Below, piece by piece: positions 21,951 through 33,995 of a stretch of 64,000 bases of DNA. Within the stretch, counting starts at the first letter, position 1, and every line of letters begins with the position of its first letter. The notes beneath the pieces were generated by a model, which did not search any database, was not told where the DNA came from, and saw only the letters and a list, made by a program, of their open reading frames with translations. The stretch lies in the NCBI RefSeq assembly GCF_000004195.4, contig NC_030677.2, positions 198,671,872 through 198,735,871 on the forward strand, given 5' to 3'. This DNA is from Xenopus tropicalis. Lineage: Eukaryota > Chordata > Amphibia > Anura > Pipidae. The position numbers and the translations under genes were made by a program.

Positions 21951-23337
21951 ATAAAACTTTATTAACGGGTAAACAACCCCATTAATGGGAAAAATGACTC
22001 CCTTTTTTGGCATTAACTGAATCAGTTGGGCTCATGTAGTGAAGGTGCATCTGTATCTGAACTGGCAAAAATAAATATAAATGTTTTTGTTTACACAGAC
22101 ATACCTAATTCCATAGACTGGAAGGAAACCATGATAGTCTGTCTTTGACTTGCAGGGGCCATTTCAAAAACTCCTTAGGTTGGAAGAGTCATTCAACTAT
22201 ATCATATTATTTTAGATTAAAGTGATGACTTCTGGGACTTGAAGTCTCTCTACTTTCCGTGATGGGATGTGCACAGATTTTCTGGAACTTCAATGGACTC
22301 CAAGTCCCTGTGTGAGGAATGGGTAGACTCAAACCAACCTTTGAGTGGGCAGGGAAAGGATCCTTGCGAGTCAAAAACAGACTATTATGGTTTCTCTCTG
22401 TATCAGTGTAAAAAATCCATTCAGATAGCGTTTATGCTGAATGAACTCATATAAAAGGGGAGTATATTTTCTATTTCATGAAAAAAAACAACACTGAGAC
22501 TTCCAGAAATAGGGTTGAAATGTGATTGTTATCTGCAAACATTTCCCTCAAATGCTTTCTTTAACACTATTTATCGAACACTAACCTACTGTATCTGACA
22601 GAGGAAATGACATAGCTGTAGGTTTGGAGTCTGGCAATTAAGTCATATTGCAATATAGATTGCTTGGGGTTTAGCTGGACAATCCCCAGTTGCATGGAAC
22701 GGCCCTCCAGCTGCTGTGAACTTGAACTCTACGCGCCTGGGAAATGTGCAGCAATGAACCTGCGGGGGGTCCTTAGTGTAACAAGCCTGACACTCACGGT
22801 GACGGGAAATGGCTTCTCCAAATTAGAGCTTGCTATATAAACATTACTAAGGAAAGTCTTGGGTTTCCATTCCCTGAGCTCTGGAAGACTTAAGTTTATT
22901 TGGGAAAAATCAAAAACATCTGGGGTGCTTTCCCTCAGTTTGCAGAAGCCCCTAGGGGAGGCGTATTAGCAACAGCTTTAAATACGGGTGATTTTGCCTA
23001 TAAATATGCTTTTTGCCCATAAATGAATATCCCTTTTAATCAGTTGTAGCATCTCTAAATAGCATTTAAAGTCATCCTATAAACGCAGATTTACAGGAAG
23101 AGAAGCTTTTTTACTCCATAAATCCAGGTCGGATCATGGAAACAACGTAAGTGCAAGCAGATGCAGTCTGATATTTGTTATAGGATGTCGTAAGTCCCAC
23201 CAACATATGCGCAGACATGGGGAAACACAGAATATTGTGGGAATATGCAGAGAGAAGATCAACCAAGAACTTTTTATTGGATCCATAAGCCTAATTTAAC
23301 CAACTAGTTAATTACAATAAAGGTATTATGGACCTTC
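21951..23337. other. Apparently single-copy intergenic sequence
   Basis: No repeat or coding structure recognised. The moderately GC stretch 22680-23110 has low internal repetition and could be conserved non-coding DNA; that cannot be tested here. Confidence 0.35.
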
Positions 23338-23810
23338 TATTAATGAAGATTGGGTCAGGCTATCATTAGCTCTCTCTACAGGATCCCAGTCAGATAAACA
23401 CATTTGTGTAACAGTAATCACTGTAAATGGCCTTCGGGCCAAGCTCCCTCCCTATACACTATACATTGGGTCCACAGTTTGGAAAGTTCTGTCGTACAAA
23501 CTGCTCTGTTACCGTTTTATGTGTTTAGGACTGTAGACATTTGTTGGCAGTTACAACAAGCACTTAGGAGCCAATTTGTCAAAATAATCAGAGAGAAAAT
23601 TATCTAAATGATCTGTTTGTTAGATCTTCAAGATTGGGTTTACTGACTAGTAAGTTACAATAAATGTATTGGTGGGCCTTCAACTACTGAAGATTCAACT
23701 ACTGAAGATTTGGTCAGATTCCCTTAGCTCATAACTGGATCCCAGGTAGAGAAACAGATTATTGTGACAGTCACCTTCCTACAATTCTAATAAGATTTCA
23801 GGTTTAACCA

Positions 23811-24066
23811 TACATAGTTACATAGTTACATAGTTACATAGGGTTGAAAAAAGAGTTCATCAAGTTCAACCCATCCGAGTAAACCCAGTACACACAACCC
23901 ACGCCTACCAATCTATACACTCACATACATAAACTATATATACAACCACTAGTACTAACTGTAGATATTAGTATCACAATAGCCTTGGATATTCTGCTTG
24001 TTCAAGAACTCATCTAGGCCCCTCTTAACAGAATCTGCCATTACCCCATCACTAGGAAGGGCGTTC
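23811..24066 (-). mobile_element. LINE (CR1/L2-like) 3' end inserted in the satellite
   Basis: On the minus strand, gggttgaacttgatgaactc runs into an octamer-type tail of tacatagt units (23811-23838). This is the familiar 3' end of an amphibian CR1/L2-like LINE. It interrupts satellite unit 2 between ggtttaacc and ctaatctt. Confidence 0.8.
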
Positions 24067-25121
24067 CCCAACCCTAACCCTAATCTTCCTGTACTTCAGA
24101 CCAAGCTCCCCTCACTATTCATTGCTTTGGGTCCACGATTTGGAAAGTTCTGTCCTACAAGCTGCTCTGGTACATTTTGTGTTGTTTCACATTTGTTGGC
24201 AGTTACAACAAACACTTAGGGGCCAATTAGTCAAAATATTCATAGAGAAAATCAGCTAAATGATCTGTTTGTTGGATCTTCAAGATTAAGTTTACTGACT
24301 AGTAAATTACAATAAATGTATTGGTGGGCCTTCAACTACTGAAGATTCAACTACTGAAGATTTGGTCAGATTCCCTTAGCTCATAACCGGATCCCAGGTA
24401 GAGAAACAGATTATTGTGACAGTCACCTTCCTACAATTCTAATAAGATTTCTGGTTTAACCCTAATCTTACTGTACTTCAGACCAAGCTCTTCTCACTAT
24501 TCATTGCTTTGGGTCTATGTTTTGGAAAGTTCTGTCCTACGAGCTGCTCTGGAATATTTTGTGTTTTTTCACATTTGTTGGCAGTTACAACAAGCACTTA
24601 GGAGCCACTTAGTCAAAATATTCATAGAGAACATCATCTAAATGATCTGTTTGTTGGATCTTCAAGATTGAATTTACTGACTAGTAAATTACAATAAATG
24701 TATTAGTGGGCCTTCAACTACTGAGGATTTGGTAGGACTCCCTTGGCTCATAATGGGATCCCAGGCAGATGGGCACATTCTTGTAATAGTCTGTGTAACA
24801 ATATAATTCTAATAAGATTCAACCCAAATCATACTCTACTTGGCCTTCAGATCAAGTTCCCCTCACTATCACTTGGGTCTAGTGTTTGGAAAGTTCTGTC
24901 CTACAAGCAGCTTTTTTTTCCATTTTTTGTGTTACAGACTATTCTCTTTTGTTGCCACTATAAACATGCACTACAGGGCCAATTTATCAAAATATGCAGA
25001 GAGAGAAAAAATCCAAATGATCAGTTTGTTGGATCTTCTAAATGACAATAGACATATTGGTGGTTGCTGAAGATTTGGCTCATTACAGGATCCCAAATCT
25101 TAATCTAATTGACCTTCAGGC

Positions 25122-25595
25122 CAAGCTCCCCTTATTATCCGCTGCCCTTACTATCCACTGCCCTTATTATCTGCTGCCCTTACTATCCGCTGCCCTTATT
25201 ATCTGCTGCCCTTACTATCCACTGCCCTTATTATCTGCTGCCCTTACTATCCACTGCCCTTATTATCTGCTGCCCTTACTATCCACTGCCCTTATTATCT
25301 GCTGCCCTTACTATCCACTGCCCTTATTATCTGCTACCCTTACTATCCACTGCCCTTATTATCTGCTGCCCTTACTATCCGCTGCCCTTACTATCCGCTG
25401 CCCTTATTATCTGCTGCCCTTACTATCCGCTGCCCTTACTATCCGCTGCCCTTATTATCTGCTGCCCTTACTATCCACTGCCCTTATTATCTGCTGCCCT
25501 TACTATCCGCTGCCCTTACTATCCGCTGCCCTTACTATCCGCTGCCCTTACTATCTGCTGCCCTTACTATCCGCTGCCCTTACTATCCACTGCTT
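25122..25595 (+). repeat. 16-bp minisatellite (~29 units) within one satellite unit
   Basis: The unit cccttactatccgctg alternates with cccttattatctgctg. Its flanks (ccaagctcccc before, tgctttggatccacagttt after) are the normal satellite, where other units have only cactattcattg. The array therefore grew from that internal motif. The 260-codon frame is a repeat artefact. Confidence 0.96.
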
Positions 25596-25663
25596 TGGAT
25601 CCACAGTTTGGAAAATCTGGCCTACATATGGCTCTGTTACCATTTTAAACAAGCACTTAGGAT

Positions 25664-25993
25664 TAGTGATGAGTAATTTTGTCCCATTTCACCGTAAAAT
25701 TCACAAAACGCCAAGAAAATTTACGGAACAGCGGAAAATGCGTGCAATGCGTTTGCCGCGCAACTTTTTTGTCGCCCATGTCTTTTTTTTGTTGCTCATT
25801 TTTACGCAACCGCGCCTATTTTGACACATCCACGCCCAATTTACACGTCCGCGCCCAATTTTACACGACTGCAATACGTGCCAAATTTTTCCGCAGCAAA
25901 TTTTCACAGATGTTTTGCAAAACAATTCGCCAATGGCAAAGTGTGAAAATTCGCTGCACATCCATGCCTGCTGAAAAAATTCATTCATCACTT
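25664..25993. mobile_element. MITE, family D copy 1 (hAT-like)
   Basis: The left end tagtgatgagtaattttgtc pairs with ...aaattcattcatcac on the right. The flanks share acttaggat on both sides. Copies also occur at 34828, 62855 and 63297. The interior is rich in cgcccat/cgcaac motifs. Confidence 0.75.
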
Positions 25994-26565
25994 AGGATCA
26001 ATTTACTAAAAGTTTAAAAATTGAGTGAACACTTTTCCCACTCATTTAGTTTAACACTTTCCAATCTGGATCTCCTCTGCATTCAGCACCTAATATGCAC
26101 TGGCGAATCATGATACGGATGGGTATTAGAGCACGGTGTTGCTGCTGAGCTTTGCTGCACACTAATACCACAGGAATCATATATATTAGAGTGTGTAAAG
26201 CTTTTGAGCACATTGAGAACTGGCACAGGTGTCAGTTTAAATAAATGTGTCAGTTTGTTCAAATTTTCCTGTCTGTCAACTAAATTATCCTGACAGATTT
26301 TGATAAATATTAAAACAGGCTTCATTTTTCTACCCGACCTGGTAATATGTAGGCTGCTTGCAAAGAGCAATATGGTAGTGCAGCTGTTCTCAAGTGTCGG
26401 CGTGTCGTTAAGACAATACAACTTAACGAACTGTACTACTAGTACCGTAACGTGCGCACCCGCATCTACACAAGCCAAACACGGCTACTAGTGATGAGAC
26501 TGCCCTAGTTAACTTCGCTTAAACCTGTGCAAAACTACAGAAAAATTTGTATAATGCATTTGAGT

Positions 26566-26768
26566 TAGGGATGCCCCGAATCCTTCATAATGGATTTGGC
26601 CAAATACTGAACTGAATCTTAATTAGCATATGCGAACATGACAAAAAGTCGCGTGATTTTTAGGATTTGGATTCGGTTCAGCCAGGACCATGGATTCGGC
26701 CAAATCCTGACGAAAAAGGCAAAATCTGGGCCAAATACCGAACCGAATCCTGGGTTCAGTGCATCCCA
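26566..26768. mobile_element. hAT MITE, family J copy 1
   Basis: Tagggatgccccgaatcc ... gaatcctgggttcagtgcatccca. Flanks atttgagt and atttggagt are related octamers with one indel. The interior carries repeated ggattcggc-type motifs. Confidence 0.75.
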
Positions 26769-27162
26769 ATTTGGAGTCCATTGGTGTTTTTGCACTTAAG
26801 TCCATGGGTGTCCTACAAACTGCCCTGTTACCGTTTTATGTGTTTAGGACTGTAGATATTTGTTGGCAGTTACAACAAGCACTTAGGGGCCAATTTGTCA
26901 AAATAATCAGAGAGAAAATAATCTAAATGATCTGTTTGTTGGAACTTTAAGTTTAAGTGCAACAACTAATTTTGTTGAACTTACTTGGGTCTGCTGTTTG
27001 GAAAGTTCTGTCCTACAAGCAGCTCTATTTCCATGTTTTGTGTTACAGACTATTCCCTTTTGTTGCCACTATAAACATGCACTACAGGGCCAATTTATCA
27101 AAATATGCAGAGAAAAAAAATCCAAATGATTGGATTTTTCCTTGTGTCAAGTGCATTGGAGT

Positions 27163-27329
27163 TAGGGATGCTCTGAATCCAATTTTTTGGATTTGGCTGA
27201 ATCTCTGAATCCTTCATAAAGGATTCGGCCGAATACTGAACCGAATCAGAATCCTAATTAGCATATACAAATGTGAAAAAAAGTTGCATGATTTTTAGGA
27301 TTTGGAATCCTGGATTCGGCGTATCCTTA
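27163..27329. mobile_element. hAT MITE, family J copy 2
   Basis: Tagggatgctctgaatcc ... gattcggcgtatcctta lies between perfect 8-bp duplications attggagt (27155-27162 and 27330-27337). Confidence 0.92.
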
Positions 27330-27356
27330 ATTGGAGTTCATTGGTATTGGTATCCT

Positions 27357-28523
27357 TGTGCCAAATGCATTGGAGTCAGTAGGTGTTTTTCTTCGTGCCA
27401 AATGCATTGGAGTCAGTAGGTGTTTTTCCTCGTGCCAAATGCATTGGAGTCAGTAGGTGTTTTTCCTCTTGCCAAATGCATTGGAGTCAGTAGGTGTTTT
27501 TCTTCGTGCCAAATGCATTGGAGTCAGTACGTATTTTTCCTCGTGCCAAATGCATTGGAGTCAGTAGGTATTTTTCCTCGTGCCAAATGCATTGGAGTCA
27601 GTAGGTGTTTTTCCTCGTGCCAAATGCATTGGAGTCAGTAGGTGTTTTTCCTCTTGCCAAATGCATTGGAGTCAGTAGGTGTTTTTCCTCGTGCCAAATG
27701 CATTGGAGTCAGTAGGTGTTTTTCCTCGTGCCAAATGCATTGGAGTCAGTAGGTGTTTTTCTTCGTGCCAAATGCATTGGAGTCAGTACGTATTTTTCCT
27801 CGTGCCAAATGCATTGGAGTCAGTAGGTATTTTTCCTCGTGCCACATGCATTGGAGTCAGTACGTATTTTTCCTCGTGCCACATGCATTGGAGTCAGTAC
27901 GTATTTTTCCTCGTGCCAAATGCATTGGAGTCAGTAGGTATTTTTCCTCGTGCCAAATGCATTGGAGTCAGTACGTATTTTTCCTCGTGCCAAATGCATT
28001 GGAGTCAGTAGGTATTTTTCCTCGTGCCAAATGCATTGGAGTCAGTAGGTGTTTTTCCTCGTGCCAAATGCATTGGAGTCAGTAGGTGTTTTTCCTCGTG
28101 CCAAATGCATTGGAGTCAGTAGGTGTTTTTCTTCGTGCCAAATGCATTGGAGTCAGTATGTATTTTTCCTCGTGCCAAATGCATTGGAGTCAGTAGGTAT
28201 TTTTCCTCGTGCCAAATGCATTGGAGTCAGTAGGTGTTTTTCCTCGTGCCAAATGCATTGGAGTCAGTAGGTGTTTTTCCTCGTGCCAAATGCATTGGAG
28301 TCAGTAGGTGTTTTTCCTCGTGCCAAATGCATTGGAGTCAGTACGTATTTTTCCTTGTGCCAAATGCATTGGAGTCAGTAGGTATTTTTCCTCGTGCCAC
28401 ATGCATTGGAGTCAGTACGTATTTTTCCTCGTGCCAAATGCATTGGAGTCAGTAGGTATTTTTCCTCGTGCCAAATGCATTGGAGTCAGTAGGTATTTTT
28501 CCTCGTGCCAAATGCATTGGAGT
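27357..28523 (+). repeat. 37-bp minisatellite (~31 units)
   Basis: The unit is gtgccaaatgcattggagtc followed by agtaggtgtttttcctc. Variants are aggtgt/acgtat/aggtat, and ctt for cct. It resumes after a hAT insertion (28802-28845). Successive open frames at 74-bp spacing reflect the period. Confidence 0.97.
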
Positions 28524-28801
28524 CAGGGCCAGATTTAACTTGCCGGCACCCCGAGGCCGCCCCCGCACCCGCCCCCGCACGAGTGCGCAATCGTGGCGGC
28601 GCCCTCTCCCTCCAGTGCGCATGCGCAATCAATGCGCATGCGCAAACGCACATTTAAACTCCCATACGGAGCAGTGGGGAGAGGTCCCGACTGCTCCGTA
28701 TGGGAGCCAAATTTAAAAAAAACTGTTGCGGCGGGGCGGCATGCCGCCCCTAAACTTGTGCCGCCCTAGGCACAAGTGGCCTTTCCACAAATCCGGCCCT
28801 G
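28524..28801. mobile_element. GC-rich hAT MITE inserted in the 37-bp array
   Basis: Cagggccagattt ... aaatccggccctg, with perfect 8-bp duplications attggagt (28516-28523 and 28802-28809) drawn from the minisatellite unit. The interior is CpG-rich with two tgcgcatgcgca palindromes. Confidence 0.97.
28616..28644. promoter_or_regulatory. Two perfect NRF1-type palindromes
   Basis: Tgcgcatgcgca at 28616-28627 and again at 28633-28644 matches the NRF1 consensus YGCGCAYGCGCR. They lie inside a hAT MITE, so binding potential is clear but function is unknown. Confidence 0.6.
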
Positions 28802-28859
28802 ATTGGAGTCAGTAGGTGTTTTTCCTCGTGCCAAATGGAGTCAATGTGAGTTTTTTCTT

Positions 28860-29626
28860 GCATTTTTTGTGTGTTTTCTCCCATGTGAAAAATGTTGTAA
28901 CAAATCTGTATCAGCCGAACAAATTTGCTAATTTTTAGCTGCTACATATCCAGATGAGTGAAAGCTCCCACAGCTGAAGGAAGGGATAGTCACAGTAAGT
29001 AGAAACTGGAATCTTTATACAGCAACTGCAAAACTAGTCCTACCAGCGTGGGCCAGATGGAGTTTGCAGATTCAATTCAATTACAAATCTAATTGTTCTG
29101 GTATATTACTTTGTTAATGTACTTGCATTTGCTGATGAGTGTATGTATAGATATAAATAGCAGCAACCTGGAATTAGCAAAAAAAAAAATGCTAGAGTAT
29201 AATCTTTTATTTGTTTATTTGCTTCTGTTGGATTAGAAAAAGCTAGAGTGGGCCAAAGGGAGGTCGCCAATTCAAATCAGATTAAAAATCTAATTAAGTC
29301 AGTATGTTTGTGTTATTTACTTGCTGAAGATCATGTAGAAATGGGAGATACTTGGAAATAAATAGCAGAAATATTCTCTTTAGAGATCCAGATGACAAAC
29401 TCTATTCTGATTTATGCTGCTACTTGGGCCATCTAGCACGTATCTGCTGAACTGAAAGACAGGAAACATACATTTTATTGCCCTATGGGATTTATTCTCA
29501 TGCTGAAACCATACGCAGTTTCTGTACTTTTCAGTATGAACATTACCTGATGTTGTTCTTGGCTTATCCATCAAATGCACTTTAGGTTTTTGGCTTACAC
29601 GGACATCCTGCCCTTATTATTCACTA
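28860..29626. other. Intergenic sequence with a diverged ~200-bp duplication
   Basis: 29045-29165 resembles 29248-29375 (gggccagatggagtttgc against gggccaaagggaggtcgc; acaaatctaatt against aaaaatctaatt; ataaatagcag in both). No genes seen. Confidence 0.5.
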
Positions 29627-29629
29627 TTA

Positions 29630-29978
29630 AGGTCCCCATACACGGGCCGATAGAAGCTGCCGATATTGGTCCCTTGGACCGATTTGGCAGCTTATCTGCC
29701 CATGTAGGGGCAGAAACGAGCGGGCTGGCCGACTGATATCTGGCCTGAAATTGGCCAGATATCGATCGGGCAGGTTAGAAAATCCAGTCGGATCGGGGAC
29801 CGCATCGGCTCGTTGATGCGGTCCCCAAACCGACTGCCCCATTGCCGCCTACATAATCCGGTCATTTGGCTCCAGGGCCAAACGATCGGATTATTATTTT
29901 TTTTAACTTCAAGATCCCCGATATTGCCCACCCGTAGGTGGGGATATCGGGGGAAGATCTTACCGTGTATGGGGACCT
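29630..29978. mobile_element. PIF-Harbinger-like MITE, family F (349 bp)
   Basis: Aggtccccatacacggg ... ccgtgtatggggacct, with TTA target duplications (29627-29629 and 29979-29981). Several internal stems, such as gaccgcatc ... gatgcggtc and tatctggcc ... ggccagata. Non-coding. Confidence 0.92.
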
Positions 29979-29981
29979 TTA

Positions 29982-30589
29982 CTGGATCGATTACACCGAG
30001 GCCTATTTTATTTACACACAGTAGACTATCCGTGTGAATTTACTTATTGTGTTTACCTTAAAAATACCTAGAAACATATTAATGAACTGTTTAATTCAGA
30101 CGTAAGCTGATAAAGATCAACAGGGACAGTGATAATTGTGATTCTGAAATGGAAATGGAGCCTTGGCCTTTAATGGCCTGACATTCACTATTCACACGGG
30201 GAGTTCCTTTGGCTAAAAATACTTTTGCAAAATGTCATACATAGCCTTGATTGATCAACAAGATTTCTCTATGGTATCAAGTCAAGTCTCCCAGAAATCA
30301 ACATGTTCACTAACAAAATATTTTTTTATATACTGACACTGGGTAGACAGAATATATGTACATATATGTATAAATAGCAGGTATTAATAAGACATAGAGA
30401 AGCTATAACTCATAGTAAATGTGCCCTTGTCATAGGCAACATTCAGTTTTAAAGAGTGGGCTGCTTTTAAAAAAATTGGGCTGCACCTCATATACAAAAT
30501 ATACACAAAAGGCTCATTTCTATCCACAAGTGCAGCCTGCAAAGTGCACTTTTAAACCCAAAGTGCAGTGTTTGTTCTCTACAATCCCA
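29982..30589. other. Unannotated sequence
   Basis: Nothing recognised. Confidence 0.4.
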
Positions 30590-31590
30590 GAATCATTGTG
30601 GCTGAGGTGATCCTGAGTAAAAAGCATATTAATGAAATAGAGAAAGTGTAAAGAATAGCTACGAAGCTGACAAAGGGAATGGAAGGTCTCAGCTATAACG
30701 AAATGTTGGCTAAACTGGGGGTTGTTTACGCTGGAGATGGGGCGCTTAAGGGGGGATATGATCACTATGTATAAATATATAAAGGGATCATACAATAAAC
30801 TCTCTGATGTTTTATTTACCAGCAGGTCCTTCTAGTAGACCCATGGGCATCCATTCATATAAGAAGAATGTTCCATCTTAAAAAATAGGTAAACATTTTC
30901 TTTTTTGTCTAAAATGACTTTAAATAATGCCCTAAATAACATATCTTTCTCCCAGCATTCAGTCTCATGTCAATTCTCTACCACAAGCAGCTCAACTGCA
31001 GCTCTCTCAGCTACTTCCTAGTCTAGAGTGAAGCTCCACCCCCATTTCTTTGCTGAGCTCTCCTTCTCACTCTGACTGTGCAGATGGCCGAAGAAGTGCA
31101 TGATGTGCATGCTTGCTGCCTCTGCTCCAATGGAAATCAAGGAAGAAGGAGAGCTCAGGAAAGAAATGGTCCAGGGGTTTACGCTAGACTAGGAAGTAGC
31201 TGAGAGAGCTGCAGTTGAGTTGCTTGTGCTACAGAATCTACATGAGACTGAACACAGGGAAAAGGGTATGTTATTCTGGGGCCGAACAGAGTCTTTTTAG
31301 GGGCTTTTATGACACTTTTAGTTAGTGAGATAGCTTTTATGATAAAGGGCTTACTTATCCTTGCCAAACGGGTTTTTTTCATTGGGGACTGTGAAGTTGT
31401 GAAGTTCTCTCCCAAAGGCAGTTGTACTGGCAGATACATTAGAGAGTTTCAAAAGCGGGTTGGAGGCCCTTATAGAAAGTACAAAAATTCCAAGTTACTG
31501 CAATTAACTCTTAGTACAAAGTTGATTTAGGGACTAAACTCATTGCACCTCATCTACTATGTAACGTTCTATGTAACGATCTTGGGATCC
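30590..31590 (+). mobile_element. CR1/L2-like LINE 3' region, interrupted
   Basis: The order of motifs (gggaatggaaggtctcagct, ggcgcttaaggggggatatg, atgtataaatatataaaggg, then gttctctcccaaaggcagtt and agatacattagagagtttca) is that of a common amphibian LINE 3' portion. It ends with ctatgtaac-type tail units near 31557-31580. A foldback element splits it. Recognition is from memory. Confidence 0.7.
30939..31278. mobile_element. Foldback element inserted in the LINE
   Basis: Arms 30939-31070 and 31142-31278 are inverted. For example, gcagctctctcagctacttc (~30989) is mirrored as gaagtagctgagagagctgc (~31192). It lies between two LINE segments that are otherwise contiguous. Confidence 0.85.
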
Positions 31591-32173
31591 ACCCATGGCT
31601 ACTGTAGTTGCAGTTAGCATGCCCAATTTAACTCCCCTCAAGTCAAAACACTTGACTGAAGAATTTTGAGTTCAGAATTATTATTGCTAAAACAGATCCG
31701 GTTATTCTGATCTTACTAGCAGCCCTCTCTATGGAAAAATACACAAATGCTCTTTTCAAAGGTTTTTTTTTTTTTTTTCTTGGCACCAACTCAAGCCCAA
31801 CAAGCACCAGCCAAAATGTGAATAATTGGATTTAGACTTAAGCTGGATTTCATACAGGACCTATATTGAGTTTCAAAAGGTAAATATTTTGGTCACAAGC
31901 TTTGGTTCTATACATTATCTTTCTACGTGAAGATGATCTAGCGGAAAATTCATATCATCTGCTGCTGTGGCAACATCCAAAATGGTTTCAGGTCTGACTT
32001 AGAGGTTATACAATGCCAAACACTGGGTAGTTATTACACGCGCCACCGGGGGGCCAAAGGTCTGTGATTGAGCAGCAGTTCCAACACACACAACGGGATT
32101 TCACCATCATTCATTTTTGGCATAAAACAAAAAGGGAGTGGTAATCAATGCTCCAAAGGGGAAAATTATATAG
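31591..32173. other. Unannotated sequence
   Basis: Nothing recognised. Confidence 0.4.
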
Positions 32174-32175
32174 TA

Positions 32176-33173
32176 CAGGTATAGGGCCCGTTATACAGAA
32201 TGCTCAGGAACTGGGGCTTTCCAGATAAGGGGCCTTTCTGTAATTTAGATCTCCATAACTTTTTATCCACTAAAATCATTTATACATTAAATAAACCCAA
32301 TAGGACAGTTCTGCCCCCAATAAGGGGTAATTATATCTTAGTTGGGATCAAGTACAGGTACTGTTTTATTATTACAGAGAAAAGGGAATAATTTAACCAT
32401 TAAATAAACCCAATAGGGCTGTTCTGCCCCCAATAAGGGGTAATTATATCTTAGTTGGGATCAAGTACAGGTACTATTTTATTATTACAGAGAAAAGGGA
32501 ATCATTTAATATAAAATAAACCCAATAGGGCTGTTCTGCCCCCAATAAGGGGTAATTATATCTTAGTTGGGATCAAGTACAGGTACTGTTTTATTATTAC
32601 AGAGAAAAGGGAATCATTTAACCATGAAATAAACCCAATAGGGCTGTTCTGCCCCCAATAAGGGGTAATTATATCTTAGTTGGGATCAAGTACAGGTACT
32701 GTTTTATTATTACAGAGAAAAGGGAATCATTTAACCATTAAATAAACCCAATAGGACTGTTCTGCCCCCAATAAGGGGTAATTATATCTTAGTTGGGATC
32801 AAGTACAGGTACTGTTTTATTATTACAGAGAAAAGGGAATCATTTAACCATGAAATAAACCCAATAGGGCTGTTCTGCCCCCAATAAGGGGTAATTATAT
32901 CTTAGTTGGGATCAAGTACAGGTACTGTTTTATTATTACAGAGAAAAGGGAATCATTTAACCATTAAATAAACCCAATAGGGCTGTTCTGCCCCCAATAA
33001 GGGGTAATTATATCTTAGTTGGGATCAAGTACAGGTACTGTTTTATTATTACAGAGAAAAAGGAAATATTTTTTAAAATTTTTTAATTATTTGATTAAGT
33101 CTATGGAAGATGGCCTTCCCATAATGCAGAGCTTTCTGTATAATGGGTTTCCGGATAACAGGTCCGATACCTA
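32176..33173 (+). mobile_element. Family A MITE copy 3 with ~7 tandem units
   Basis: Caggtatagggcccgttata ... ggataacaggtccgataccta, flanked by TA on both sides. Seven ~113-bp units occupy 32290-33060. Confidence 0.94.
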
Positions 33174-33175
33174 TA

Positions 33176-33995
33176 GTTATAAATAATAATGGGAAAATGC
33201 CCACAGAACGCCCCAGTCTGTGGGTGTGTAATATTTCGCTCAAAATTTACTTTTACTTTTTACTTATTATTTTCTACTTTCTTTTGGGAACCCACATTTT
33301 GTTTCCTTCATTTAAACAAAAATCTTCAAGCTTTTCTTCAAAAATTACTAAATCGTTTATAACTTTACTGCATCATGATGTGTCACTTAAAAACTAGGCA
33401 GAGTACAATGGTGCTCATGTATTTTGACACCAATTATTAAACCCGATAATTGATGGTTTAGTAAATTACGCCCTAAGGGGCATATTCATGAGCTTGGAAG
33501 TGGCATTTTAGTTAGGAAAATATCAAGTTGTTATGTATTAGGCTATGTACCATCATTTTTTAGCTAATTTTTGTGTGTAGTTTTGCAGTTGGAAGTCTGT
33601 TGTATCTTACTACATGCTATTGTTTTTTTAGTTAGATTGCATATTTATGTAGTGTTTTCTCAGCTTGTTTCATGAACCCCAAGGGTGGCAAAATCAACAT
33701 TAATCTTTTTTGTTCCTATGAATTTTCGGAATGTTTCCAAGAAACCAGAAATGTTGTCAACACGGGACTTGGTCAATGAATTTCTGCAGCCATTATTTTA
33801 CATTCAGTTGGCTCGGCAGTGTTTGCCTGGTGTATCTGCAACTTTCTTTGCCCGATCACAGAAGCAAAGCCTTGAATGTTTTGACATTTGCTTCCCGGGG
33901 TCTGGTGAGTGGGCACACTGGCCAAACCGTGTAAGTGGAGGAGTTTGATAACACATTGCACTTAATGTATTGTATGGTGTGTTGCACTTTACACT
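33176..33995. other. Unannotated sequence
   Basis: An 87-codon frame at 33685-33948 has ordinary composition but matches no family I recognise. No splice or start context supports it. Confidence 0.35.

Larger units (their letters stand above)
23340..27150 (+). repeat. ~365-bp satellite-like tandem array, interrupted
   Basis: A landmark of the type ctactgaagatttggtcaga recurs near 23340, 23705, 24355, 24720 and 25068. Other landmarks are tttggaaagttctgtcctac and gttggcagttacaacaa. The 650-bp interval is explained by a LINE insertion. Further partial units lie at 25600-25655, 26805-26960 and 26965-27125. Units are diverged, so the array is old. Confidence 0.88.

Noticed and set aside
24060..24085. 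Telomere-like aaccctaaccctaa
   Set aside because: Only about two units, at a LINE/satellite junction where taaccctaatc is the normal satellite sequence.
25042..25824. 260-codon frame rich in LLPLLSAALT repeats
   Set aside because: Direct translation of a 16-bp minisatellite, open in more than one frame.
27357..28523. Regular direct repeats that could be taken for a CRISPR array
   Set aside because: Units are contiguous with no unique spacers, no cas genes, and a vertebrate context.
27420..28538. Series of 73-110-codon frames
   Set aside because: Produced by the 37-bp period; three units give a closed reading cycle without stops.
33685..33948. 87-codon frame of ordinary composition
   Set aside because: No recognisable domain, splice sites or neighbours; the length is within chance expectation for 64 kb.
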